A stretch of DNA of 64,000 nt. Origin: JAXGQE01 sp040766585 (GTDB taxonomy: Bacteria; Bacillota; SLNR01). This document shows positions 52,032 through 60,895 of the stretch, piece by piece. The notes beneath the pieces were generated by a model. It was not told where the DNA came from and searched no databases. It saw only the letters and a list, made by a program, of their open reading frames with translations. Position 1 is the first letter of the stretch. The number at the start of each line of letters is the position of its first letter. The stretch lies in NCBI GenBank assembly GCA_040766585.1, contig JAXGQE010000007.1:1-64000 (forward strand), written 5' to 3'. Position numbers and translations under genes: made by a program.

Positions 52032-53048
52032 ATGATGACAGAAGAATCCAAGCAAAAGACACAATATATGATCAGTAATGATGCCCTCCGCCTTCACAGC
52101 CAAAGTATCGTTGTGGATGGACATGTGGACACATTGCTGGAACTGGTCAATGGGAAAATATTCAACTTAAAAGAGAAAAATACGATTAGTCATGTAGATA
52201 TTCCTCGTATGATTGAGGGAGGTATCAACGTTCAGATTTTTGCTGCTTTTATTGAACCAGCCTATAAGCCCGAAAGATCTTTAAAGCGAACTCTGCAAAT
52301 GATTTCTCGTTTCTACAAAGAGATAACAGCCAACGCGGACTATATTGCCCCTGTATTGCGTTACAATGATATCGAAGATGCAATATCACATCATAAGATT
52401 GCTGCTGTTCTTTCTATCGAAGGCGGGGAAGCCATATCCGGCGATCTGGATGTATTATATACATTGTACAGATTGGGCGTTCGAGCAATCGGCCTTACCT
52501 GGAATGAACGCAATGATATCGCAGAAGGTGTGGGAGAAAAAACATCCAATGGTGGACTTACTGCATTCGGACATCAGGTAATCAAAGAAATGAATCATCT
52601 GGGAATGATCGTCGATGTATCCCATCTAAATGAGAAGAGTTTTTGGGATGTTGTAGAAATATCTGATAAGCCAATCATTGCTTCCCATTCCAATGCCTAT
52701 ACCAAATGCCCTCATGTACGCAACCTCAAAGATGATCAGATCTTGGCTTTGGCCAAAAACGGCGGCGTTATGGGGATGAATTTTGCTCCGCCATTTATAC
52801 ATCCAGAACAGGCAGATGTGTATCGCCTGGTCGACCATATCGATTACATAGTCCAGCTGGTAGGGCCGGACCATGTTGGGTTGGGATCTGATTTCGATGG
52901 AATACCGTCAACGCCCGATGGGCTGGACGATGTTGCCAGAATGCCGCTCATCACACAAGTTCTCATAGACCGCGGTTACTCCAACACGGATATCCAAAAA
53001 ATTCTGGGCGGAAATTTCCTGCGGATTATGAAGAATGTTTTAAAGTAA
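52032..53048 (+). CDS. Membrane dipeptidase family (M19) peptidase
   Basis: Predicted 338-residue zinc dipeptidase. The first metal motif is VVDGHVDTLLEL; the bridging Glu is in VLSIEGGEAI; IVDVSHLNEKSFWDV and IASHSNA carry the His ligands; HVGLGSDFDGIPSTP is the C-terminal signature. Bacterial members cleave dipeptides, including ones with D-amino acids. No signal peptide is seen, so it acts in the cytoplasm. It starts a peptide-degradation block with the leucyl aminopeptidase 31 bases downstream. Confidence 0.9.
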   Translation: MMTEESKQKTQYMISNDALRLHSQSIVVDGHVDTLLELVNGKIFNLKEKNTISHVDIPRMIEGGINVQIFAAFIEPAYKPERSLKRTLQMISRFYKEITANADYIAPVLRYNDIEDAISHHKIAAVLSIEGGEAISGDLDVLYTLYRLGVRAIGLTWNERNDIAEGVGEKTSNGGLTAFGHQVIKEMNHLGMIVDVSHLNEKSFWDVVEISDKPIIASHSNAYTKCPHVRNLKDDQILALAKNGGVMGMNFAPPFIHPEQADVYRLVDHIDYIVQLVGPDHVGLGSDFDGIPSTPDGLDDVARMPLITQVLIDRGYSNTDIQKILGGNFLRIMKNVLK

Positions 53049-53079
53049 GCCGAGTCGAATACAGAGGAGGAGAGCAAGA

Positions 53080-54579
53080 ATGAATATTGAGTGGATTCAA
53101 GCCGATCTATTAGAAATCGAATGTGATGCGTTGATCGTCAATCTTTTTGAAGGAGTCAAAAACCCCCATGGTGCGACAGGAGTAGTAGATCGTGCTTTGA
53201 CTGGAATGATTTCTGAGTTAATTGAATCCAAAGAAATCTCTGGAAAGTTGAATCAGACCATTGTCATCCATACAGTAGGGAAAATTCCTGCAAAACGGGT
53301 TATCGTAGTTGGACTAGGAAAAGCAGAGGACTTTACTTTGGATCGAGTACGCCAGGCAGCCGGTTCCTCCATTAAAGCTGCACGAAAAGCAAAAGCCGGC
53401 AAAGTTGTCAGCATAGTTCACGGAGCCGGTATCGGTGGGCTTAGCATGTCCGAAGCAGCTCGATGCTTAACAGAGGGTGCTTTATTAGCCAATTTTTCCT
53501 ACAATGAACTGAAAACAGACAAGGAAAACAATCATGAAATTCTTCAATTTGTGATTGCAGAAAATGACGAAGCCAAGATAAAGGAAATGGAAGAAGGAAT
53601 TCAAAAAGGTCGGATCCTCGCAGAAATGACCAATATGACTCGCCGATTAGTTTCCACACCGGCCAATCGCATGACCCCATCTATTCTGGCTCAGCAGGCT
53701 AAATCCTTGGCTGATGATTTGGGACTTTCCTGTCAGGTTATGAATCGAAAGCAATTGGAAGAGTTGGGGATGAATGCCATTGTTGGAGTTGGTAAAGGTA
53801 GCTGCGAAGAGCCGCACATGGTCATCATACAGTATTCAGGAGCACCTGATAACAATGATATTACGGCCATAGTCGGCAAAGGGATGACATTTGACAGCGG
53901 TGGAATTTCCATAAAACCGGCTGATGGAATGCATATGATGAAGGATGATATGGGAGGAGCAGCTGCTGTTTTGGGTGCTATCGGCGCCATTGCAAAAATG
54001 AAGCTCCATGCCAATGTCCTGGCCATCGCGCCTCTTGCTGAGAATATGCCCAGCGGTTCTGCGCAAAAACCCGGCGATGTTGTCACATCATTATCAGGTA
54101 AAACCATCGAGATTCTCAACACAGACGCAGAAGGTCGCCTGATTTTAGCAGACGCTGTCTATTATGCCAAAGAATTAGGAGCAAGCCGAATCATCGATGT
54201 AGCTACATTGACAGGATCTGTCGTCGTGGCACTCGGGCACGAATCATCCGGTTATGTCTCGAATCATGATGAGTTCAGCCGTAAATTGGACAATGCAGCT
54301 ACGATCAGCGGCGAAAAGTGCTGGAGGCTTCCTATCTTCGAAGAGTATAGGGAATATCTGAAGAGTGATACAGCCGATCTTAAGAATATCGGAGGTCGGC
54401 CGGCTGGAGCCATAACGGCGGGTATGTTCATCGGTTCTTTCAACGGAGATCTGCCGTGGATTCATTTGGATATTGCCGGTACGGTCTGGACTGACAAAGA
54501 CCTACCCTATATCGGCAAAGGTGCAACGGGAGTTGCTGTGAGAACCCTGTTTCATCTGGTGGAGCAATACCAAAGCTAA
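53080..54579 (+). CDS. pepA: Leucyl aminopeptidase (M17)
   Basis: Predicted 499-residue aminopeptidase with two metals. The catalytic domain has VGKGMTFDSGGISIKPADGM, MKDDMGGAAAVLGA and the signature NTDAEGRLILADA. The N-terminal 170 residues form the usual macro-like domain (DALIVNLFEGVKNPHGATG). It releases N-terminal amino acids from peptides in the cytoplasm. GGAGGAGAG precedes ATG 53080. Confidence 0.95.
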   Translation: MNIEWIQADLLEIECDALIVNLFEGVKNPHGATGVVDRALTGMISELIESKEISGKLNQTIVIHTVGKIPAKRVIVVGLGKAEDFTLDRVRQAAGSSIKAARKAKAGKVVSIVHGAGIGGLSMSEAARCLTEGALLANFSYNELKTDKENNHEILQFVIAENDEAKIKEMEEGIQKGRILAEMTNMTRRLVSTPANRMTPSILAQQAKSLADDLGLSCQVMNRKQLEELGMNAIVGVGKGSCEEPHMVIIQYSGAPDNNDITAIVGKGMTFDSGGISIKPADGMHMMKDDMGGAAAVLGAIGAIAKMKLHANVLAIAPLAENMPSGSAQKPGDVVTSLSGKTIEILNTDAEGRLILADAVYYAKELGASRIIDVATLTGSVVVALGHESSGYVSNHDEFSRKLDNAATISGEKCWRLPIFEEYREYLKSDTADLKNIGGRPAGAITAGMFIGSFNGDLPWIHLDIAGTVWTDKDLPYIGKGATGVAVRTLFHLVEQYQS

Positions 54580-54599
54580 GATAAGGCGGGAAATTCGAA

Positions 54600-55460
54600 A
54601 TGGATGTTGACCTCCATGTTCATACAACCGCATCGGATGGGTTATTAACCCCTCATGAGGCTGTCAGAGAGGCGTCACTGGCAGGTCTTCGGGCAGTGTC
54701 AATCACGGACCATGATTCTGTCGAGGGTATCCGTCCTGCGCTCCGAGCCGGGAGAACATTTGCGATTGAAGTGATCCCTGGTATTGAGATCAATACGGAC
54801 TATCGTGGCAAAGGGGTTCATGTGTTGGGCTACCTGCTGGATTATCAGTCATCCGCTTTGGAGGAAAAACTCATGTATCTTCGTAATGCCCGATATCTGA
54901 GAGCCTCCCAAATGGTCCAAAAACTCCAATCCCTAGGACTTGCCATTGATATGGATGATGTCATGCAGCTAGTTGGATTCAGTCTGGTCAGTAGACCTCA
55001 TATTGCTCAGGCGTTGTATAAAAAAGGGTATGTCCGAACTCCCACGGACGCGTTTAGACAGTTTATCGGCCGGGGACGGCCTGCTTTTGTCCCAAGATAC
55101 AAAATGACGCCTATGGAAGCTGTCCGTGTGATTCGAGAATCTAAAGGCATCCCTGTATTTGCCCACCCGGGGACAGCAGGCGCTGACCATCTCATTCCGG
55201 ATATGATCGCAGAAGGCCTCCTTGGGTTGGAGGTATTCCATCCGGAGCATAATGACGACAAGAGAGCCCATTATCTGGATTTGGCCCAATACTTCGGTTT
55301 AATCTATACCGGGGGTTCAGATTCTCATGGACCGATGTATAAGTCCAACGCCATGGTTGGGGATGTCCGAGTTCCTTACCAGGTTGTACTGGATTTGAAA
55401 CGATTGAAGGAAGAGATAGAGATAGATCCGGAATTCCGGATTGCACGAAGAGAAAGGTGA
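54600..55460 (+). CDS. PHP-domain 5'-3' exonuclease (RNase AM/TrpH type)
   Basis: Predicted 286-residue PHP hydrolase. Motifs are VDLHVHTTASDGLLTP, SITDHDSVEGI, IPGIEINTDYRGKGVHVLGY, VFAHPGTAG and TGGSDSHG. This set matches the YciV/TrpH group, which degrades short RNA or 3',5'-bisphosphates, and differs from the HisJ-like protein at 42509. It starts 20 bases after pepA and is followed by a membrane protein gene. Confidence 0.85.
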   Translation: MDVDLHVHTTASDGLLTPHEAVREASLAGLRAVSITDHDSVEGIRPALRAGRTFAIEVIPGIEINTDYRGKGVHVLGYLLDYQSSALEEKLMYLRNARYLRASQMVQKLQSLGLAIDMDDVMQLVGFSLVSRPHIAQALYKKGYVRTPTDAFRQFIGRGRPAFVPRYKMTPMEAVRVIRESKGIPVFAHPGTAGADHLIPDMIAEGLLGLEVFHPEHNDDKRAHYLDLAQYFGLIYTGGSDSHGPMYKSNAMVGDVRVPYQVVLDLKRLKEEIEIDPEFRIARRER

Positions 55461-55466
55461 TTCGAA

Positions 55467-56711
55467 ATGATGGAAGTCTTTTGCATCCTGATTACATTCG
55501 CAGCCATACTGGGGCTGCTTCGTATGAAAATCGCACTGGGGTATTGTCTTCTGATTGGTTCTGCTCTTTTAGCGCTGATGGCCAATATGTCTCCTGCTGA
55601 TTTTGCTGTTACCAGCTTCAATGCACTGTCTGAACCTACTGCAGTTACACTCCTGGCAACAGTTGTACTGCTAGGCATTTTAGGATATGTGTTAAAAGAA
55701 ACCGGTAGCTTGCAGAGAATGGTGGATTCTTTACAAGGTCTATTCCGGAGCAAAAAAGCAATTATTGGACTAATTCCTGGCCTGATCGGACTGGTTTCAG
55801 TCCCTGGCGCCGCAGTGATTTCAGCCCCCATGATCGATGAACTAGGTGACGATCTGAACTTTGTCCCTGCAAAAAAGGCCGCTATTAATATGCTTTTTCG
55901 GCATGTTTGGTTCCCTGCGTATCCGATGTCTACGAGTCTGATTTCTTTGGCAGCCATCGGTGGCATCAGTATTTACAGTCTGATCAAGTTCAATCTACCT
56001 GCCAGTCTGGTTGCCTTGGGAACATCCATTGTACTCCTCTTGGGTTACCAAAATGATCAACCTGCTTTGGTTAATGGGACCACAGCGGACTCTACGACGC
56101 AGGGAATATCAAATCCAGGTAATTCAAATATTAAGGATTTCTTTACCAGCACAGCCCCCATTATGATCAGCCTGCTCTTGGTCCTGGCACTTCAATGGCC
56201 GTACCCGGCGTCGTTGATTGTCGGTGTAGGATCAGCTCTATTGATTAATCGCATTTATTCATTCAGTGAAATAAAGAAATACCTGATCAAGGGCCTGGAC
56301 ATCAAGATTGCCATGGCGATCGTTGGTGTCATGGTTTTTAAAGAAGTTGTTCAGGACTCAGGGTTTGTAATCAACATTGTTACAAACCTGGTGTCAGTAG
56401 GAGTTCCTCTTTCTGTCCTGATCATCATCCTGCCCATGTTTGTTGCGCTGGCAACAGGTTCTTCCATGGCAGCAATTGCTATTATTCTCCCCATATTGCT
56501 GCCTTTGTTTCCACCAGCACCGGAGAGCATTCCGTTGCTGTCCATGCTCTTTATTAGTTCAACTTTCGGTTACTTTTTTTCTCCACTTCATTTATGTTTG
56601 ATCTTGACCAATGAGTACTTTCAAACCGAATACACTCAAATCTATCGATACGCCGTACTTCCTATGGCGGCCATGTTCCTGACTGCGTTTATCATTGTCT
56701 TCATATTCTAA
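55467..56711 (+). CDS. DUF401 family membrane protein
   Basis: Predicted 414-residue integral membrane protein with about ten hydrophobic segments, of the DUF401 family. Features include LVSVPGAAVISAPMIDELG, MLFRHVWFPAYPMSTSL and a C-terminal GYFFSPLHLCLILTNEYF. The half-repeat arrangement resembles ion-coupled organic-acid carriers. Since it lies between peptidase genes, uptake of peptide or amino-acid products is plausible but not shown. It starts 6 bases after the PHP gene. Confidence 0.8.
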   Translation: MMEVFCILITFAAILGLLRMKIALGYCLLIGSALLALMANMSPADFAVTSFNALSEPTAVTLLATVVLLGILGYVLKETGSLQRMVDSLQGLFRSKKAIIGLIPGLIGLVSVPGAAVISAPMIDELGDDLNFVPAKKAAINMLFRHVWFPAYPMSTSLISLAAIGGISIYSLIKFNLPASLVALGTSIVLLLGYQNDQPALVNGTTADSTTQGISNPGNSNIKDFFTSTAPIMISLLLVLALQWPYPASLIVGVGSALLINRIYSFSEIKKYLIKGLDIKIAMAIVGVMVFKEVVQDSGFVINIVTNLVSVGVPLSVLIIILPMFVALATGSSMAAIAIILPILLPLFPPAPESIPLLSMLFISSTFGYFFSPLHLCLILTNEYFQTEYTQIYRYAVLPMAAMFLTAFIIVFIF

Positions 56712-56759
56712 AACTGAGGAGGAGATACAATTTGACAATGGATGCCGAAAGATTAAAAA

Positions 56760-57818
56760 ATGTTCCAAGAGCTAACGGAGGCACCGGGAGTATCCGGGTA
56801 CGAAACCGCAGTGCGCAAGATTATTCGAAGATTTGCAGAACCCTATTCCACAATTGAACACGATAACTTGGGCAGCATCGTCTGCAAAAAAGAGGGAACA
56901 AACCCCAATCCGCGCATTATGATTCCAGGACATATTGATGAAATTGGATTTATGGTAACCAATATCACTGAAGAAGGCTATTTAAAATTCATACCTCTGG
57001 GTGGCTGGTGGGATCAGGTAATGCTCGCTCAAAAAGTGGTTGTAAAAACATCCAAAGGGGATGTGGTGGGTTTGATTGGGTCCAAGCCGCCGCACATTTT
57101 GACTCCGGAAGAAAGAAAAAAAGTGGTTGAGAAGAAAGACATGTTCATTGACGTTGGCGCTGCCAACAAAGAAGAAGCTACGAAAGAATGGGGCATTCGT
57201 CCGGGGGATCCAGTGATTCCAGTGAGCCCCTTCGAACACATGCGAAATGAAAAATTCTTGATGGCAAAAGCATGGGATGACAGGGTCGGTGCAGCTCTTT
57301 TCATTGATGTCATTAAGGATCTCAATTCCATAGAACACCCCAATACTGTATACGGTGTAGGAACAGTGCAGGAAGAAGTTGGGCTGAGAGGAGCTCAAAC
57401 ATCGGCAGCAGTTGTAAACCCGGATGTTTGCATCGCATTGGAAGTATCGATTGCCGGAGATATGCCGGGCATGAAAAAAGATGAACCGCCAACAGAAAAA
57501 CTCGGTAAGGGACCGGTGATTCTCCTGGCTGATGCGACCATGATTCCAAATATTCAGCTACGGGATTTGGTGATCAGCACAGCAGAAGAGAATGGAATTC
57601 CTTATCAGTACTCTGCCATGATGGGTGGAGGTACCGATGGTGGTAAAGTCCATATGTACTCCCGGGGAGTCCCCAGTGTTGTGATCGGTGTCCCAACTCG
57701 ATACATTCACAGCCATACCAGTATCCTGCATTACGATGACTATATGCACACAAAAAATCTTCTGGTAGAGCTTGTGAAAAAGCTGGATCAGAAAACAGTG
57801 GATGGCCTAAAAGCGTAA
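56760..57818 (+). CDS. M42 family metallo-aminopeptidase
   Basis: Predicted 352-residue aminopeptidase of the glutamyl-aminopeptidase/endoglucanase M42 family. Metal ligands: His in PGHIDEIGFMV, Asp in KAWDDRVGAAL, Glu pair in GTVQEEVGLRGAQ and a late His in TRYIHSHTSIL. Members form large tetrahedral complexes that trim peptides. The start is uncertain: ATG 56760 has only a weak site, while AGGAGGAG leads to ATG 56738 (MDAERLK), which runs into this frame only if one A of the six-A run at 56755-56760 is removed. Confidence 0.9.
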   Translation: MFQELTEAPGVSGYETAVRKIIRRFAEPYSTIEHDNLGSIVCKKEGTNPNPRIMIPGHIDEIGFMVTNITEEGYLKFIPLGGWWDQVMLAQKVVVKTSKGDVVGLIGSKPPHILTPEERKKVVEKKDMFIDVGAANKEEATKEWGIRPGDPVIPVSPFEHMRNEKFLMAKAWDDRVGAALFIDVIKDLNSIEHPNTVYGVGTVQEEVGLRGAQTSAAVVNPDVCIALEVSIAGDMPGMKKDEPPTEKLGKGPVILLADATMIPNIQLRDLVISTAEENGIPYQYSAMMGGGTDGGKVHMYSRGVPSVVIGVPTRYIHSHTSILHYDDYMHTKNLLVELVKKLDQKTVDGLKA

Positions 57819-57854
57819 TTCCAACTTAATCCAACTTAAATACTTGTCAAAATT

Positions 57855-57891
57855 AAAACCCCCTCTGGTTCGTTGTGAGCAGAGGGGGTTT
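57855..57891. terminator. Bidirectional terminator between the M42 gene and the ttcA-type gene
   Basis: AAACCCCCTCTG and CAGAGGGGGTTT form a perfect 12-bp stem. It has A residues on the left and T residues on the right, so it can serve both converging genes. Confidence 0.92.
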
Positions 57892-57922
57892 CCGTCCATT
57901 GAATACTTGCATCCCTTTCAAT

Positions 57923-58660
57923 TCACATATCACTCCACGCTGAGTCAAGGGACATGTTCTGCACGGAAGAAAGCAACTTTCGACGGATATCGGGAATCTC
58001 GAGAGAAAGTTCTTGAATAAGTTCTTTCATTCGCTGGCGCTTGGTAAACCCATTCAGAGGGCAATCGTACCGGGCTTTCGGATACTGGAGTAACTCTGCC
58101 AATTGTACGATTTCGCTTTCCTCAACAAAAATCAAAGGACGAATCACGGTCAGATCGATACGGCTCAGATAGACACGAGGTGAGAAGGTATGAAAGCGCC
58201 CTTCATAAAACATCCCCAATAACAGTGTTTCCAGCATGTCATCCAGATGGTGCCCCAAAGCTACTTTGTTGCATCCTAGTTTCTTGGCAGCATTATTGAC
58301 AGCCCCTCGTCTCATGTTGGCACAGAGAGAGCAGGGGCTCTTCACATTTTTATGTTCAAAAACGATTTCACCTATCTGTGTATTCTCCAAGTAAAACTCA
58401 ACACCATGATGCTTACACAAATCCACAAGAAAAGACTCCTCCACTCCCCAGCCCATATTGATCGTAATAGCCTTCAGAGTGAATGGCACTGGAGAGTGAA
58501 TTTGGAGAGCTGACAGCATTTTCAATAAGGTAACGCTATCTTTACCGCCTGACAGACCGATCCCGATAACATCTCCGGCTTCAATCAGGTTAAACTTCCC
58601 AATAGCGTTCCCTACTTTTTTTTGAATAGATCTTCTTATCCGGTCTTCAAGCGATCTCAA
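57923..58660 (-). CDS. ttcA: TtcA-type PP-loop tRNA-modifying enzyme
   Basis: Predicted 245-residue ATP pyrophosphatase. The PP-loop is GIGLSGGKDSVTLLKML near residue 40. Cys pairs follow in SPCSLCANMRRG and a further Cys in RYDCPLNG, fitting the iron-sulfur-dependent TtcA/TtuA group that thiolates tRNA. The start is probably TTG 58660, six bases after GGAGGG; the frame is open to ATG 58684. It is one of only two intact protein genes on the - strand. The exact target base (C32 or another) is not certain. Confidence 0.82.
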   Translation of the reverse strand: MRSLEDRIRRSIQKKVGNAIGKFNLIEAGDVIGIGLSGGKDSVTLLKMLSALQIHSPVPFTLKAITINMGWGVEESFLVDLCKHHGVEFYLENTQIGEIVFEHKNVKSPCSLCANMRRGAVNNAAKKLGCNKVALGHHLDDMLETLLLGMFYEGRFHTFSPRVYLSRIDLTVIRPLIFVEESEIVQLAELLQYPKARYDCPLNGFTKRQRMKELIQELSLEIPDIRRKLLSSVQNMSLDSAWSDM

Positions 58661-58945
58661 AAGCGTCCCTCCAATAGAATGCATACTATACGGCTATTAT
58701 ATTCGAATATTGGTGGTTTTCCAACCAGAAGCAGCAAATTTGGGCAGAATATTCTTTCGTATCTGTGCATATTTGTTCGGATCATAGGCGAAACAAGAGG
58801 AAAATAGAACATGTCAAAGGATAAAGGATTCTATCTTGATTAGATCCGGATAACAAATATTTTTATTAATATTTGCAATTTAATATTGCATTTTCTCGAT
58901 CATTATGGTGTAATGTATATTGTAATTTTTAAGGAGGTGGTATTG
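58661..58945 (+). promoter_or_regulatory. Divergent intergenic region with an AT-rich palindrome
   Basis: No gene is seen. CAAATATT (58854-58861) and AATATTTG (58868-58875) form a perfect inverted repeat with a six-base centre, followed by CAATTTAATATTG. It lies 70 to 90 bases before the decarboxylase start and could be an operator. No clear -35/-10 pair stands out. The strong site AAGGAGGTGG is at 58931-58940. Confidence 0.5.
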
Positions 58946-60454
58946 ATGATGGACCAGAATAGACAGGCAAAAATGCCTTTGTTTGAAGCGTTGAAGGCGT
59001 ATGCTGATGATCAGACTGTTTCTTTTCATGTTCCGGCACACAAACACGGAAAAGGGCTACCCGAATTTACTCAGAATGTTGGAGATCGTGTAATGAACAT
59101 AGATCTGACGATATTGGCTGATCTGGACAGTATTTGCCACCCAACAGGTGTGATCCGAGAAGCAGAAAAGCTGGCTGCTGAAGCTTTCGGTGCAGATCAT
59201 GCTTTCTTCCTGGTCAACGGTACCACAAGCGGTATTCAGGCTATGATCATGACTGTATGTGAACCGGGAGATAAAATCATTGTTCCTAGAAATGCCCATA
59301 AATCGGTTATCGGCGGCATCATACTAAGCGGAGCAGTACCGGTATACGTTCAGCCGGAAATAGATCACCGCCTGGGGATCGCAAAGGGAGTGAGCCCGCA
59401 GAGTATCTATAATGCACTCTCCGAACACCCCGATTCCAAAGCTGTTTTCATCATACACCCAACCTATTACGGTATGGCCAGTGATCTGGAGAGAATTGTA
59501 TCCATTGCCGGTGAATTCAATGTACCTGTCATAGCAGACGAAGCTCACGGAGCACACTTTGCTTTCCATGGTGATTTACCGAAACCAGCCATGGCATGCG
59601 GAGCCGCCATGAGTGCTGCCAGCGTTCATAAGCTAGGTGGCTCCATGACTCAAAGTTCAATCTTGCTGATCAATGATCAATTTGTTGATCCAGGTAAAGT
59701 TAAGAAAATACTCAACTTGACTCAAACAACCAGCCCTTCGTATGTATTGATGGCTTCACTAGATGCAGCTCGACAGCAATTGGCTTTGAGAGGCAAAGAG
59801 ATATTCGATAAAGTAATCCATCTCTCAGAAACTGCAAGATATGAATTGAATCAAATCCCTGGAATTTACGTATACGGTGAGGAATTGGTAGGAACAGAAG
59901 GATGTTATGAGTATGACCCGACAAAAATCGCTATTTCCGTACGGGGTCTTGGAATCACCGGCTATGAGGCAGAGATCATTCTACGAAACAAGCACCATAT
60001 TGCTTTTGAAATGGCAGATCTCCATAATTTACTGGCCATTATCGGAATTGGCGATACGGAAGATTCAATAAATAAACTCATCGAATCTGTCAAAGATCTG
60101 GCATTGGCTTACCCGGCTCAGCATATCACAAAGCAGCAGCTTTCCATGCCGGGTATTCCGGAAATGGCCACATCTCCCAGAGAAGCCTTTTACAGCGAAT
60201 CACGATCTCTCCTGCTGGAAGATGCCATCGGAGAAATCAGTGCAGAAATCATTATGGCATATCCTCCGGGAATACCGATTATCTGCCCTGGAGAAAGAAT
60301 CTCCTCAGAAATTGTGGAATACATTCATCAGCTAAGGGATGGATTGTGCCGGCTCCAGGGTACTGAAGATCCGGAAACCAAGAAAATCAAAGTACTGAAT
60401 CGGTCCATGTACTTATATCGAAACAACGAACAGCTGGCTGTCGGTTTACTGTAG
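58946..60454 (+). CDS. Orn/Lys/Arg decarboxylase, group I aminotransferase-fold type
   Basis: Predicted 502-residue PLP enzyme that decarboxylates a basic amino acid to a polyamine or cadaverine. VPAHKHGKG lies near the N-terminus, NGTTSGIQAMIM at the cofactor site, VIADEAHGAHF in the Asp region, and the PLP Lys is in SVHKLGGSMTQSS. The C-terminal domain has AYPPGIPIICPGE. The short form, lacking the N-terminal wing domain of E. coli CadA/SpeC, is like Bacillus SpeA. Substrate (Arg, Lys or Orn) is not decidable here. ATG 58946 or 58949 follows AAGGAGGTGG. Confidence 0.9.
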   Translation: MMDQNRQAKMPLFEALKAYADDQTVSFHVPAHKHGKGLPEFTQNVGDRVMNIDLTILADLDSICHPTGVIREAEKLAAEAFGADHAFFLVNGTTSGIQAMIMTVCEPGDKIIVPRNAHKSVIGGIILSGAVPVYVQPEIDHRLGIAKGVSPQSIYNALSEHPDSKAVFIIHPTYYGMASDLERIVSIAGEFNVPVIADEAHGAHFAFHGDLPKPAMACGAAMSAASVHKLGGSMTQSSILLINDQFVDPGKVKKILNLTQTTSPSYVLMASLDAARQQLALRGKEIFDKVIHLSETARYELNQIPGIYVYGEELVGTEGCYEYDPTKIAISVRGLGITGYEAEIILRNKHHIAFEMADLHNLLAIIGIGDTEDSINKLIESVKDLALAYPAQHITKQQLSMPGIPEMATSPREAFYSESRSLLLEDAIGEISAEIIMAYPPGIPIICPGERISSEIVEYIHQLRDGLCRLQGTEDPETKKIKVLNRSMYLYRNNEQLAVGLL

Positions 60455-60469
60455 ACATCGGTGCAATAT

Positions 60470-60499
60470 AAAGGAGCTGCAAAACTTGCAGCTCCTTTG
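60470..60499. terminator. Bidirectional terminator
   Basis: AAAGGAGCTGCAA (60470-60482) and TTGCAGCTCCTTT (60486-60498) form a perfect 13-bp stem. It closes the decarboxylase gene and, on the other strand, the selenoprotein gene ending at 60530. Confidence 0.92.
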
Positions 60500-60529
60500 T
60501 TTAGACTATGGGAAGCCAGATTTCAGCTG

Positions 60530-60727
60530 TTAGTTGCTTGCAGCAAGCTGATTCAGATCTTCCATAAGTGCATCCAGTTTTATACCGTGAGCGCGAGCAC
60601 CCTGCTCGACTGTCTCAAAGAGAGAACCCCCTCAGCCAACACAGCGCAGCCCATGCTTCAAAAAGACTCGTACAGCACCCGGATATTTATCAATCACATC
60701 TTTAATAACCATGTCTTTGCTAATCAT
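60530..60727 (-). CDS. DUF1858 selenoprotein with a Cys-x-x-Sec motif
   Basis: On the - strand, ATG 60727 behind AAGAGGTGAAACA opens a frame with an in-frame TGA at codon 32 (60634-60632), continuing to TAA (60532-60530), 65 residues. Before TGA: DMVIKDVIDKYPGAVRVFLK then HGLRCVG. After TGA: GGSLFETVEQGARAHGIKLD and ALMEDLNQL. Both halves match DUF1858 (hybrid-cluster-protein-associated redox domain), where the motif is C-x-G-C; TGA stands exactly at the second Cys. A hairpin for Sec insertion lies downstream. A small redox carrier role is inferred. Read as a stop, the gene would be missed. Confidence 0.85.
60594..60608 (-). promoter_or_regulatory. Candidate bacterial SECIS hairpin
   Basis: Read on the - strand, CGAGCA, loop GGG, TGCTCG form a perfect 6-bp stem. 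The loop begins 29 bases after the TGA and starts with G, fitting the general form of bacterial SECIS elements. A weaker hairpin (TCTC, TTT, GAGA) is closer to the TGA. Confidence 0.65.
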
Positions 60728-60895
60728 TGTTTCACCTCTTTTCAAAATGGAATCGGCTTAACTTCATTGCATTAAACCTAACCTTATTTATTCGAGATAG
60801 AAAAGCATATTCCTTCTTTTTCAAGAAATATATATTTCAACAGGAAATTGTTAAGTTCAAATCGAAGAGAGTATTCTTAAGAAGGAGGGGATACC

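Noticed and set aside
60461..60775. Open frame of 104 codons on the + strand opposite the DUF1858 gene
   Set aside because: It starts at the terminator of the decarboxylase gene, lacks family features, and covers the antisense of the well-supported selenoprotein gene.
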